From Lithospermum erythrorhizon (lineage: Eukaryota; Streptophyta; Magnoliopsida; Boraginales; Boraginaceae): 64,000 bases of DNA. Position 1 is the stretch's first letter. Each line of letters starts with the position of its first letter. Of the stretch, positions 24,201 through 36,599 are shown piece by piece. The stretch is taken from NCBI GenBank assembly GCA_019722365.1, contig JADFUC010000207.1:62001-126000 (forward strand). Reading direction: 5' to 3'. The position numbers and the translations under genes are program-made. The notes beneath the pieces are model-generated. The model saw only the letters and a program-made list of their open reading frames with translations, ran no database searches and had not been told where the DNA came from.

Positions 24201-27200
24201 CTGGAAAAAGGGAAACTTACGCCAACGGTCACACTGGCTGCAGCTGCGACCACTGCTACTGGTAATATGCTCTGTGTTTCTATCAAATGACCTCTTGCCA
24301 CAAATTCCACAACAACAGGATGGGCAGAACCAGTCTCCTTCAGGAAGCCGCTTCACATAGAGATTACAGAAAAAAGCATTTAACAAATTATGTGAAAACA
24401 AATTATAGAACGGTTCATAATTTGAGAAATACATAAGATACCTTCAAACCAAGGCAATCCATGTGAAATGATGATGGACAGTGATCACATAGTAATAAAT
24501 TACCACCATAATGACAGACAGAACATATATAGTCATTTTTCCAGGTATTACCATTCCCCTTCAATTTAAGAGGTTCTGTTCTCGAAGACAAAGATTTCTT
24601 ATCTTTCATTAGTTGTAATTGGCAATCCCACATCGACCTTCTATCCTCCAGAAATATTTTTGCTGCTGGTCTGTGACAATTGATCCCAGCATGAACAACA
24701 AATTTACTGATGGAGAAGATGCATGGACAACAGCAGCATTCAATCCCGTAACAAGTTGCTAACCCTTCAGCAACAGATCTACCATCTATTCCTTGACAAT
24801 GTACTTTTTGTCTTGGCAAAATCACATTATTTTCTATTAGCAAAGATAATACATTACGAGGTGTGTGGTGAGAAGGAGAAACACCCAGCCGTATTCTTTT
24901 ACTTGATCGTAGCATACGCGTTTTAGAGCAAGCAGAGGCGCTCTCTGCCAACTGAAAGAAAGATCTAGATTCCTGTCCATGATCCAATTCTAGGGCATCA
25001 ACCTTGTGGCGCTTGGTTCGTTGAGATGCAATGCCTGTTACAGCATTCTTTCTCTTCTTTGCTGTCCTGATCCCAAGATATTTGACCTTAGCCTGCGAAG
25101 CTGAGTGCTTTCGATGTAGAATCTTATCAACCAACTGGCCCTTCAATCCATGTCTAACATTTACAACTCGCCTTTTCTCAAAGGAGTTACCAGCATCAGA
25201 GACCGATTCTATGTTCTTCTTATACCAAACACAAGCTGTTACCAGAGAACAAAATATTTTCCCATCAGGTGAATAGTAACGCCTTTCTCTCCTGCCCTTC
25301 CCGATCTTTGACCTCTTAAAAATAAAATCAAGGTCCCATCCATCTGCGGCAAGATGCTCCATAGCTTTCTCGGCAAGATGTAGCTTAGTCTTTGGTGCTG
25401 CAGCCTTTAAACTATTGATGTAGTCAGTCACAGCTTCCAGATTGCACTTACTGTATCGGGTGTAGGATTTCTTCACCTTTCTTTCAGGAGATGATATAGG
25501 TCCATCAGGTAAACTTGGACTTGTGGTATTACTTTTCGTTATCTGTTGGAAGGATTGTCGATCCTTCTCCGGACACAGAGACAGGCTTCTTGTCCCATCT
25601 TCAGGCATTACAAATTTTGGCTTTATTATCCGGCAAACCTCACGTAGAGAATGATAGATGATTCCCTCTGGAGAAATAAAACGTAGCCTGGCGTGATAGG
25701 AATTTTTAGCAAACTCAAATTTCCAGCCCAAATATAAAATATGACTTTTAACTTTTGGAAGTAATGATTCCCTTTTCTTCATCTTTGAAGGACTTTCACA
25801 GTAGTTGGTCACTGCATCAGGATGAAACTCCGGCTCTGGAAGCTTGTCAGGAGCCATAGGTTGCCATTCAAGGTTTGGTATCCTGTTGGCTGTTTTAGAG
25901 AAAGACCCTTTGGGAGATGAGATATATTGATCCTGTAAACTTGGGCATCTGGGAGTAGGTGGGGTGACAAGCAAGAAACTTTGCACGTCACTATTACAGT
26001 TCAGAGAGAGGCTTCCTTGCTCATGGTTAGGCTTAGGGAACTGAACTTCTGATTTTGACATCAACATACGACAAACCTCACGAAGAGAGTAATAAGGGAT
26101 TCCTTCCGGAGAAGTAAAACGCAACCTATCTGCATGGGTATCTTTGGCAAACTCAAATTTCCAGCCCAAAGAAAGAATATGACCTTTTACTTTTGGGATA
26201 TTGATCTTTGAGTGATCTTTAAAGTAGTTGGCCACTGCATCAAGATGCAGGGCAGGTTCTGGAAGCTTATCAGTAGGCACAGGAAGCCATTTAAGTTTTG
26301 GTGTCCTCGTGCATTTTCGTTTACAGCTCACTTCAGACAACTGAACCAGATGAGCAGGTTGAGGCTGAGAGGTAGGAACAGGTAATGTTTCTTGAAAGCC
26401 TGATATGGAAGGGCTAGTGGCCTGATGTGAATCCAATTTGTTAGGGAACAAAAATGGTACAGTGGAAGAAGAATTTAGAGAAAATGCCTCGGGTGTAACT
26501 ATAGAATCAAGAGCAGCTTCAGATAGTTCTAGTAAGGGTCGTCCTTCTTGTCCGGGGACCTCTGAGTTAATCTCATGCATGATTTGTTTGCTGGTTATCT
26601 TGATATTATCACACCAGACTCGCGACACCCATTTTTTCCACTTATCCCTCGCAAAGTCCACCTCTAAGCATCTAGCAATCTCACCCTAGACATCGCTACC
26701 AAATTTGTCGGGACACCAAATGGGTGGGGCCATGCCTCACCTCTCTCAAATCTATCTTCAAGAAACAAATTGCTCCCCCCCGAGGCTTCAATCTGCTCCT
26801 TGGCACACCTCAATTCCAAATTCGAGTGACCGGAGACCAAATGCACCTTCCTCATCCCCAAATTGGAAAAATCCTCTCCTCTTGAGCCATCTTCAGCTTG
26901 GTCAAAGATGACACCTTCCCCACAAACCCGTCTTCATGCATATCTGTCCATGGGCTGAGCTACCAGGACATGCCGGGTGAAGGCGTGGAGGTCTAATTAT
27001 CCACGATAATCACTGGGTATCAATGGGTCATTCCCCATCAAATCTATCGCAGACAATGTTAACAGACACCCTACCTATTATTCAAAACCGTCATCATCTA
27101 CCAACAGAGAATCTAAGTACCACTTTATGGCAGAACGCCATGATCCTCCCAAGAATCCCTCTCTACCACCCGGAAAATTTTAAACAAAATTTTAACTGAA

Positions 27201-27992
27201 ATAGCAAAGATTAGGGAAAAACAGCTAAATTAAGTACTTAGGTGTAGAAACACAAAATAAAGGATGTTGAAAAAATTAAGTCAACTCTTTTGACACTAAA
27301 ATTACCATACCATAATAAAATAACTATAAAAGGAAGAATCTTTACTTTAAATTTCAAGAACCCCATTTGCATATTTATCACAATGATTTAAGAAATCAAT
27401 CAATTCAATTAACAAAAATAAAAAATTGCACAATAATTATTCACATAAAAACCATCGAATAACACATGCAAATACATATAGAGCAAATTTTCAACACTCC
27501 AAGCCTCTAACTTGTCTCTGATCATCCCAACATACCCAAAACAACACAATGTAGGCAAAACCCATCAAAAATAGCACAATGGTAAATAAAAAATTAAACA
27601 AAATTCCACCAAGAACCAATTTTGACAACAACCCAAATACCAAAATCTTATTCCACTGCAAAAAAAAAATATTAAAAATTTGTAGGCATAGTTTGAAGAG
27701 CAATTGATCATCCCAACATGCTTAAAACAACACAATGCTGATAAACCCCAACAAAAATAGCACAATGATAAATCCAAAATTCAATAAAATTCTACCAAGA
27801 ACCAATTTTGACAACAACCCAGATACCAAAATCATATTACAGTCCACAAAAAAAAATTAAAATTAATTTAAAAAAAATACTTTTCCAAAAATAAAAATTC
27901 TAGTCTTAGTTTAGTTAGTAAAGCACCTCTACTTTAGTATCTGGAAGAAGCTTGCGATTATTAAACCCTTTTGGCTTTCTTCCAGCAGCCAT
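21231..27992 (-). CDS. IDM1-like PHD-finger histone acetyltransferase
   Basis: Likely a nuclear GNAT-type protein of the IDM1/ROS4 family, whose Arabidopsis member acetylates histone H3 and favours active DNA demethylation. Coding parts: 27927-27992 (tentative first exon, MAAGRKPKGF), 24442-26661 (740 intact codons), 24221-24350, 24034-24122, 23665-23906, 22982-23068, 22772-22871, 22048-22255, 21840-21972, 21469-21517, 21231-21371 (stop at 21231). All introns after 24442 have GT-AG ends and phases agree. In the main exon: repeated DUF7028-like modules at residues 125-200 and 262-347, a third divergent one at 406-480, a Jas/TDBD-like segment at 600-672 (ENNVILPRQKV, HAGINCHRPAAKIFLED), and a PHD finger from 712 that finishes in the next exon (LPEGDWFCPSC). 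A second PHD-type cysteine cluster follows (CGICGK...CSQCDRW...VGC). GNAT text follows, with YRRHGLCRILMNELEK as the acetyl-CoA-binding motif. The region joining the first two exons is broken. Confidence 0.88.
26662..27175 (-). pseudogene. Broken Agenet-like N-terminal segment of the IDM1-like gene
   Basis: Between the tentative first exon and the intact 740-codon exon, minus-strand text matches the Agenet-containing N-terminus found in some plant IDM1-like proteins, spread over all three frames. It reads EGFLGGSWRSAIKWY (family: EGFLGSWH..), then IPSDYRG before a stop and then RPP (family: IPADYRGLIRPLPP), then GVIFDQAEDGSRG, then GGSNLFLED, then IWCPDKFGSDV followed by a stop. At least four shifts or stops are needed to read through. 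Either this part has decayed and translation starts further in, or the assembly has errors here. A start codon for the intact exon is not obvious: the open frame begins after a TAG near 26690 and the first usable codon is GTG at 26661. Confidence 0.7.
27520..27856. repeat. Intronic tandem duplication, period 186
   Basis: GATCATCCCAACAT at 27520 recurs at 27706, and about 150 bases after it align between copies (shared text includes AGAACCAATTTTGACAACAA). It lies in the presumed first intron of the IDM1-like gene and encodes nothing recognisable. Confidence 0.88.
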
Positions 27993-30900
27993 TGAGAGCA
28001 ATTTTGTGTTGTGTGTGAAAATTGCTGAGTTAAAAAAAATACTGAATTGAAGTAAATGTGCTGTATAAAAACATTATTATAGTAATAAATTACTCCTTTT
28101 GGTTTTTCAGTTGTCTTTAGGTTAAATTTTTTATTTAAAAATAATTATCGTATTCATAATAAATTATAATTATGTTTTCAATATACTCTCACTCAATTGA
28201 TATACTCTTAATGTATTTTTATTAATTTTATTTAATCAATTTATATGTAAAATAATTAAACGATAATTAAAAAATTAAAGAGAGTAATGAATTAATAACA
28301 CTGCTTATTGTACTAATATTGAAACTCTAGAAATTCGTCAAGATTCTATTAGTGATGATGGAGTATTTATCGGGTGTTATTATACTCCGTATATTATTGC
28401 TAAAAATTGGAGAGAGATGAGAGATAATCATTATCGTTTCTTTTTCTTTTCAAAGGTGATAGGTGATTCTTGGTGATCAAGTAACAATAGATTTCACGAG
28501 ATGAATTTCTCCAAGACCCTACAAAATCAGAGTATTGATTTTTAGTGAATGTCTTCCCAAGTTACATTAAAAGTAGTTATCAGTCTCCATTATGGTGGGT
28601 ATTTCCGTTTCTGCTCTTGCTCAATTGAATACCAACCGAACTTATTTTGGTTTGCTTTCAAACGTCAACCCAAAACTCCTGCTTCCTGCCCATTGACGCT
28701 TTCTTTCACCTGGGCTTTCGCTAAGCTGCCAGACAATTTTGAGTCTATCGCTCAACTCAAAATTGTTTCAAGACTAAATCTAATCAATGTAATTCTCAAT
28801 GAACTCCTCCTTTAAGACATTTATACAATCTACATACACATTCAATATATAATACCACTCTTTTATATATTTGTAGTTATTCACTATATTTTTAATTTTT
28901 AAAAAGATTTATATATATCTTATTTCATTATACCAATAATAAACAAAAAATTAAATCTAAATTTATTTTCTTAAACTCGTGCACATGCAAATATAAGATC
29001 TTGAAAAAGATAATAAATGAAAAAAATTGAGAAATTCATATAAAATTTAGAAATCGGTTCGATTCGATTGTTTCAAATGCCGAACCTAAATTGGCCAAGG
29101 TTTTCAATGCCGAACCCTAAACTGGTCTGTTCCATCGGTTTTCAAAATTTCGGACGGTTCAGGCTTCCATTTCTTTAAATTTTGCACGCCCCTCATGAAC
29201 CAAGTCGTAAAGAGTGGTTCGGTTAGGTTTGGATGAGTTGTGAACTCGTCTCGATTAATAACGTATCTAGATGTGAACTTATTTTCATACTCAATTGAGC
29301 GATATGTCACATCAGTAAGTTAGCTCACTAGTTCCGTTTTTAAATGAATATAATATTAATGAAAAACTAATTTAATACTTTGCTATTTTTTAACTTAATT
29401 CTTTTTTATTTCAAAAATATTTATCCTTCTAGCATTGAAAAAATTATATTTTTATATTTTCAACGTATTTCTTTTACTATTTTTTGTTATTAAATTATGA
29501 ACCAACCAATTATATGTTTCAATCTTTTATATTGGGTACTTTTGACTATTTTTATTTTTATTAATTTACGCCATTAAACGACTAAATACAACTAAAAACC
29601 TAACTAATTTAAATATTAATGATGTATGAATATAACATTCAATATATAGAGCCATGCATCCTTATCGGTGTTTGAACCTTGTTTTTAGTTAAATAAAACA
29701 TTGTTTCTCAAATAAGAAGAAAATGGATTTGATACTTAAGGTTTTAATTTTTCATATTGTATATTGTTTTTCTAATTAAAAATTAAAAATAAAATGTTTT
29801 TCCTTTTAAAATTAATTAGTTATTTCTTATCTTTTTATTAACTTTTGATTAATTTTTACAATTTCCCTCCGAGCACGCAAATAGTGAATAAGACAATCAA
29901 CATCTATGTTTTTAAATTGTTCATCAGTAATAGAATCAACTTAAATATCACATATTGAATGTAAGATCATATGTTGTGTGGGATCTGCTTGACTGAGTAT
30001 TCCTCAAGTCAGGTATCCATCCTATACGAAATCGTGGTTCACAATGACGTTATCTACCAGTGTTTAAAATTAACTAACCTTGTAATTGATTTTATTGCTT
30101 TGACTAACAAAACTATCAAGCGTTAATATAAAAACGTATGCTTTTGGGGGCCATGATATTTGATATATATTATCTTTATGATATTTGGCATATATTATCT
30201 TCAAATATTATACAATATATATAAAATATATTAGTTCAAAAATTAATAAGTCCATCATCAATATTCAAAAAATTAACGATCTTTTAAGGATGGAGGGGTA
30301 GTGTTTTAGTATGTAAAGCTTGAAAAAGATTGGACAAAAGACGGAGAGAAATCACAACTACTCCCACAACCTATATTCTTTTTTTGCTGTATTTATTTCT
30401 ATGAGATGGCTGATAGCATTGATGTTAATCTATTCAAAGTTTTATAAGCATGCGGAGTAACTCATTCCGTTTGGACTTTTGCTGCATGTATTTTTTTCAG
30501 TTTAGATGATATTTTGCCTCACTCTTGAAGCATTGTTGACTACTTGAGTCTTTTTTCAGCAGTGTACTCAATTCTTGATTGATTTGATTCAAGTTTCAGG
30601 CTGGTTTCTCCGCAACGAGTGTATTCTTGTTGTTACTAGGTTGAAGGGATTTTTTAGGCAGAAACATGAAAAACATGGTGGCTGCTATCCTCCCTATTTC
30701 TTCGCTCGCTTCCTGAATGCCTCTATCAATCATTACTTCTTCAGATTTTGACTGACCAAAAGGTACTATGATTACTGGTTAAGAAAAAGTCACTTGTATG
30801 AAAAGGAGAAGTCTCGTTATATGAAACAATCCACACTCTGGTAAGTCTGGTCTTTTGTGAAAGTTATATCATCATATCTATCTGTGAGTTCTCTTTTTTG

Positions 30901-31381
30901 TTTTAAATCCAACATATGGAGTATATGTTTTCATCTTGTTTTATGTTGTATGACAGGACATGATATACAATAAGTTTGTCATAATTTCCTTTGTAATCAC
31001 TGCCGTGTATCTAATAACCAGCCGGCCTATCACCCAAGCCTCATATTGTATGCCTTTGCCTCGATTCATGTAGGTCTTTATAAAACATTCTCCTTCGGTA
31101 AAAAAAACTGCATGTAGATCCATTGAATTTCATGATGATTGATAGAATTGATATGGAATGGCATATGCATCATTTTTCGACACAACACCAGTTACTCGCG
31201 GCATATATATAAAAATTATATTAGTGCTCCCACATTTCATGAAAGCATATAAAATTTTACAATTTTCATTACATCATTTATATGCTCTCAAGTGTGTAAT
31301 ACATCATTTGAGAAAGAGGAACTGATCTAACTTTTATATGCTAATGTGAATAAAGCTTTTACTATGATTCCGTATTCATCA
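27993..31381. other. A/T-rich intergenic region
   Basis: The first 100 bases should be the promoter and leader of the minus-strand IDM1-like gene; a weak TATA-like CTATAATA is at 28075-28082 on the minus strand. The rest is mostly A/T-rich. The frame 28549-28815 has no match. The stretch 29050-29180 has the CCGAACC/GGTTCGG-rich text common in short plant repeats. Around 30300-30800 the sequence has a gene-like base composition but no frame I can support. Confidence 0.4.
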
Positions 31382-31894
31382 TGATATATATATAAAAAAT
31401 CAAATTTAATACCTTGGACTGTAATAATAGGCATAAGCCCCGTGCATGTTCTTTCAAGAGATAAAGACATTTAAGATATCCTATGACAGTGATACTATGA
31501 CAGCCTCGCACTCTCCTATAAATATCCCTTCCAAAGAGGTACAACTGGGAGGCCAAATACCGATCCCCTTAAATATCCTTTCCTGTATTTGTTCTCTATA
31601 CTCCACTTCACCTTACCGATTGATACCTAGTATTTAGACCACTCCGTGTCACACTCAGTCCCGATTTAACGAAAGCGTACCTCAAAAACCCGGCTAGAGG
31701 ACATCTTAGCCGATCCGCCGCAACCTCGGCTACAAAAAAAGAAAAGGTGCGGTCTCTGCAGATCAATTCTCAAGGACAATTTCGACCCGACACCTTAAAA
31801 GCCGAGAGAGTCCGGTCCAGCTTGATGTCCAAATTAATCCTCGGCCCATTGACGGTCAAATAGTGAAAGTAAATTGTGCAAAACAAAGGGCACC
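31382..31894 (+). repeat. LTR-like repeat, left copy, cut by element C
   Basis: Starts TGATATATATATAAAAAATC and aligns for about 510 bases with 42021-42530. Both contain a CCTATAAATATCCC promoter box and downstream CTCCACTTCACC, in the same direction. Such LTRs with a CTATAAATA box are common in plant gypsy elements. The right end coincides with the start of the SIRE-type LTR at 31895. Confidence 0.7.
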
Positions 31895-33230
31895 TGCCAA
31901 TAATGGGATTCCATTCAAACCTATTTTTGAAGATAACAAATTGTTTAATCGAACTAACTCGCTGCAGTGAACATGTATTCGAAGTTATTCCTAAATAAGT
32001 TCAAGTGCTAAAAATTGTCGATCTAGAAGTTCCGGAGGCTCATTGATTTAGTCAAACAAACGCCAAGCCTTTCAAGGAGCTCGTGTTTCTTTTTATATGC
32101 TTGTAAGTGAAACTCTTTTTAAGTATTTTGTCGTTTTTAAATTTTGGGAGTATAGACTTTGCCATTTAAACTTAATTGTGTTTCTTGGAAAACGAAGGTC
32201 CGTGAAGTTTCAAATCTTAAGCATAGATTGATTCATAAAGTTAAGTCTCAGATAAAATGGGATCGTGGTGGCATTTCTCAAGCGAGAATTACTTGAAACG
32301 ACAAGTTATTTTGGAATTGAGTGAACCATCGAGACCCTTCGAGAGGGTCTCTGTCACGATGATCGAGACCCTTCGAGATCCCTCATCCTCGAGCAGGCCC
32401 GGCGATCGAGACCCCCGCCTCGAGCAGAGCCCATACCGTAGCGGGCTATGGCCGCTGCCCCGTCCATCGAGCTCATCGAGACCCCTCGTCTCGATGGGGT
32501 CACGGATGCAACTTTTCAAATTTCAAAAATTTGTGCACTATATAAGCCCTTTTCAAAAACCTAAATAACTTTGCAACTATTTGAAACCTAATTTCTGGTC
32601 CACTCTATTTCTTTGATAAGCAAAAGGCAAAGTCATAATCACATTTATTATCGCATAATCTTTATTGAGAGTTTCCTAGTTGTGTGACACCATCTTTTCT
32701 CAAACATTTATTGTTTTGAGTGAAATCCTTATGCTGGAAAGATAGGTTACTTATTCTAAAGTTGAGTAGTACTTTGAAATCCTAAGAGCGCAGCCTCGGT
32801 TCCCAATCTAGGTTGATTGGGAGTTGAAATCCTTGGCAATGTGGTAGCTTCGTCATTTAGTAGGGCTAAGTGTTTGATAGTACTGGTATTGCCATGCTGC
32901 ATCAAACATTTCTTCAAGCGCCAGTTATCTTTGCCAAAAATCCCGAGGTTGAAAGCCGACGGTCGAGCAAGAGGGAACCGGCTCGCTAATATCTGCGGTA
33001 TCAGATTTTCTTCCTTACTTTTACTTTAAGTCATCATTATATTATTACTAATCATCTTGTTGTTTTATTGTTGACTAATCATTCCCGAGCCAGTTATCGT
33101 GGATTATCACATTAGAACATATTCTTATTATTTTAAATTCCGCATCGTTAAATTAAAACTCAAAAAAAGGGAATACTCTCAATCTTTTAAAACCCATTCA
33201 CCCCCCTCTAAGGTTGAATCTAGGCTAACA
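31895..33230 (+). repeat. 5' LTR of element C
   Basis: About 1.34 kb, beginning TGCCAATAATGGGATTCC and ending GGCTAACA just before the primer-binding site. Contains the ATCGAGACCC repeat array (about 32325-32500) and a CACTATATAAGCCC promoter box near 32537-32550. Confidence 0.9.
32325..32500. repeat. ATCGAGACCC motif array with perfect palindrome
   Basis: The motif ATCGAGACCC occurs several times in direct and inverted order. At 32474-32496 CATCGAGAC, a five-base loop CCCTC and GTCTCGATG make a perfect nine-base-pair hairpin. The array lies about 40-200 bases before the LTR promoter box. Related arrays lie at 38370-38760 and 40430-40600. Confidence 0.85.
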
Positions 33231-33231
33231 A

Positions 33232-33246
33232 TTGGTATCGCAGCTC
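33232..33246 (+). other. Primer-binding site of element C
   Basis: TTGGTATCGCAGCTC, close to TTGGTATCAGAGCTC, the initiator tRNA-Met site, directly after the 5' LTR. Confidence 0.85.
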
Positions 33247-33299
33247 GTGTTCACGCATTAAGCTTAAAATCTGTAAAAAGATCAGCGGCGTAACGGAAT

Positions 33300-34560
33300 A
33301 CTGGGTACTGGAACTTTTGTGTCAAGGTATGAGGCCACTATCAAGCCGACCTGATCAAACCATGATTATTGCCAACGCTGCTCGCTTAACAAGTGCAAAA
33401 GCATCTAATTGCCAAATTATGGAGAATAATCATCAAGGGTCCACTATTCCACGAAGTATCAAATTCTTCAAGCCGAGCTCATAGGAATTCTCACCTCAAA
33501 AGTGGTGTTATAAACATAAAGAGAATCAAGCCGCCTTGATAGAAGTTCCAATGGAGGATGGATAAAGAAGAGGATGGAGTACTAAGGGACGAGGAACTCA
33601 AAAGGTGGAGCTAAATTCCAAGGCCATCCATGTTCTCCACAATGCAATGCAGGGGCGTGAAGAATATGCTCGAGTTAAGGGACGCAAGCCTGCTGGGGTG
33701 AAATACGGGACTCATGTAAAACCGTCACATTGGTTCTAGTCAAGGAACTACCTAGGGTCCCACTTTTGACAAGGGAATATCAAACCTTCTCGTAAATGTA
33801 TCCGGGGAGAGTCCATAAAAGATATGCATCAAAGGTTCAATACCATTATCAACAACTTGGATTCTCTAGTGAAGACTTTCTGGAAGCAAGAATGGAAGCT
33901 AATCATAGAAGCCACAATCCCTAGTTCGCCAAAAGGTTTGTGCAATCACTCATCGTTCCCTTGAAAGTCAAGAGGAAGTCATCGCAAAGAACAAGGCTCG
34001 AAATAAGTGGACAAGAAGAAAGTGGCTCTCAGAAGGCCAAAGTACAAAAAATTCACGAGAAAAGCCGAAAGTGTGATTTAAGATGATGAAGACATGGCCA
34101 TGCTTTGCTAGAGACTCAAAAAAGGTTTCTCAAGTTCAAAAAGAGCAACAATGATCATGGTCATAAAAGCTTCAAGAGATACGATAATCACGAAAAGTGA
34201 AAGTACGAAAGGCAAAAGATAAGAGGGGAAAATCAAGGAGATCACGCGTTTGGAATGTAACAAGCCCGATATTTCGACGGATGTTCATCGCCCAGCCGCA
34301 GGTCCCAACTCCAAGAAAAATCCTGCAACAAGGCCACTGATGATTTTAACCGAAACAGTCCACCCGAAGTTGGAAACTTGCAACGGCGCTGCCTCATGGC
34401 ACAAGACTCACCCGAGGTACCTCTTAACTCTATTTCTCCTCGATGATGACCTCTACTAATGGATGAAATGGTAGTATTTCGATTTAGCTACAACAATTAT
34501 AACGAAGTTATTAGAGCTTTTGAAAAATTGCTTAAAAGAATAAAGAACTTTCAAAACTAA
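33300..34560 (+). pseudogene. Gag remnant of element C
   Basis: Broken frames; clearest at about 33816-33870, where the text SIKDMHQRFNTIINNLDSL matches SIRE-type gag (ESI.DM..RF..I.N.L..LGK). Near 34247-34360, CNKPDISTDVHRP resembles the end of a zinc knuckle (C..PGH....CP) with its histidine lost. Confidence 0.65.
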
Positions 34561-35147
34561 TAAAAGTCAGCTTCGCCAAAAACAACTCTCGAGAATGAGC
34601 TTACTTTGTTAAAGCTTGATTCCAATTTGACGCACGTTTTCTCTTTGAAAAATTGTTTTAAACAAAATCTTAAAAAGATTGAGCTGGAAAATGTTAAACC
34701 TCAAGAAATCTCAACTCACACAATCGAGAACAAACAAGTTAAATGAAATTTTGAGGGGCTCAACGTCCAACCAACAAAAAGGGGTTAGGCTATTCAAACG
34801 ATAACCCTATCACTCTAATGTCGCCTCATCATCCGGTATTAAATTGTGAAGACCGCATTTCACTTGCACTTGGTCAGGAAAGGAAATCATAAGTCTTCAA
34901 ATGTCCCACAAAGGTTACCGAACGGGCACCTTATGTCCCAAGTCTCAAGACCTAAATGGATCGTAAGAAAATCCATCCTCCCATTAACCCACAAGGACCC
35001 AAATCACATCAAGTACCGAATGACTGAAATTTTGTGTTGTAGTGAGGGCCGCTCATCCAAGAAAGAAAACATTTGACGCGGATAATGGATGTTCAAGGCA
35101 TATGACGGAGACGCCTCACTCTTTTAAAGCTTGGAAACAAGGCTACG

Positions 35148-35408
35148 TTGGAAACGAAGTTCGCAAACAATCTAAAACCGCCAAAATCCTGTAAGAAAGG
35201 TTGTTTCCAAATTAAAAATACCTTACTTGTTGATGGCGTGAAGTTTAATTTGCTAAGTGTGAGCCAATTATGTGAAAATGATTATGAAGTTAAGTTTTCA
35301 AAACATAAGTGTATTATTTCTAATGCTTCATCTTCATTTGTTGTACATGGCTATCGATCGAATAATGTGTATTATGTTAATTTTGATTCGTCAAGCTGCA
35401 CATGGTAA
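35148..35408 (+). pseudogene. Pre-integrase segment of element C pol
   Basis: The 86-codon frame contains TLLVDGVKFNLLSVSQLCEND and KHKCIISNAS, the stretch after the protease and before integrase in copia pol (VLLVDGLKHNLLSISQLCD). Integrase text follows to about 36250 in poor condition, for example PVDILKF near 36070. Confidence 0.88.
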
Positions 35409-36599
35409 TGAACGTGGCACATGAGTGAGTTTGTGGCATCGACGGTTGGGGGCTAGTATTGAAATGTTATCTTAAATTGCAGCTAAAAACTCACATGCTA
35501 GAAAGTCTACCTAATCTCTCATATGTTGTTAAACTTCTCAAGGACGCATGTCAATCGGTAAAATGCATAAATCGTCGCTTAAGCCTTTAAATCTTGTTTC
35601 ACAAAACCATGTGCTTGATTTGCTACATATGTGACTTGTTTGAAGTAGATGGATATTATGAGTTTCAGTGGCTCTAAATATGTTTTTTGTTATTTTATCT
35701 AATACTGGTGTTTACTGTACTGGCCTTGCTAATAAAAGCATGAAGAGTTTGCTAAGTTGCGTAGAAAGGTCATGAACGAAAAAGGGATTCAAAAATCAAG
35801 GCCATAAGGGAGCGATCACGGTGAGTTCTAAAAATGAGGAGTTCGATGTGTTTTGTGGGGAGTATGAACTAACACAACTTTTCGCACCAAGCAATACCCC
35901 AACAAACGGAGCTTGAGCGAAGCACTAAGAAAATGAGTCGCACTACAGCACAACTTGCCAAAGTACTTTTGGGGACATGCCGTGGACACCGCATGCTACA
36001 CCATCAACCGGGTATTTCTAAGACCTATTCTGATAAGACCTTACGAGCTTTGCATGTAAGATCCCCGATTGACATTTTAAAGTTTTGATGTAAATGCTGC
36101 CCCCAAAACACCAAAGATAGATTGGGTAAATTTGACGCCAAATCTAATGAGGCAATCTTCTTGGTTATTCTAAAAAACGAAAAGGCATATATCATCTACA
36201 ATAAAAGGGATCAATGTGCAAGAATCTATTCATGTTAACTTTGGATGAATCTTAATCCGCTTGTTGAGAAAGTCAGATGACGAGGTGATGATTCATTAGG
36301 TGTTAATGTGGATGGGAATTCTCAAAGAATTGATGAGCCTCAAAACCAAGCATCAAACGAGGAAGCATCAATTATGGGGAGCAAACTAATAATCATCGTG
36401 ACCCGTAAGATGTGGATGATTATCTCCATGGGCGAATAATACCCAAGATCTTCCTGTGGCACCTAATCATCAAGAATCATCCCTCGGATCTCATTCTTGC
36501 GATATCTCAAAGTGGGGTAACTACTCCGATCCTCTCTAAATAATGTTTGTCTCCCATAGTGCTTTTGTATCTCAAGTGTGCCTAATATTAAACAAGCTC

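Noticed and set aside
24723..25276. Plus-strand open frames
   Set aside because: Shadows of the large minus-strand exon of the IDM1-like gene.
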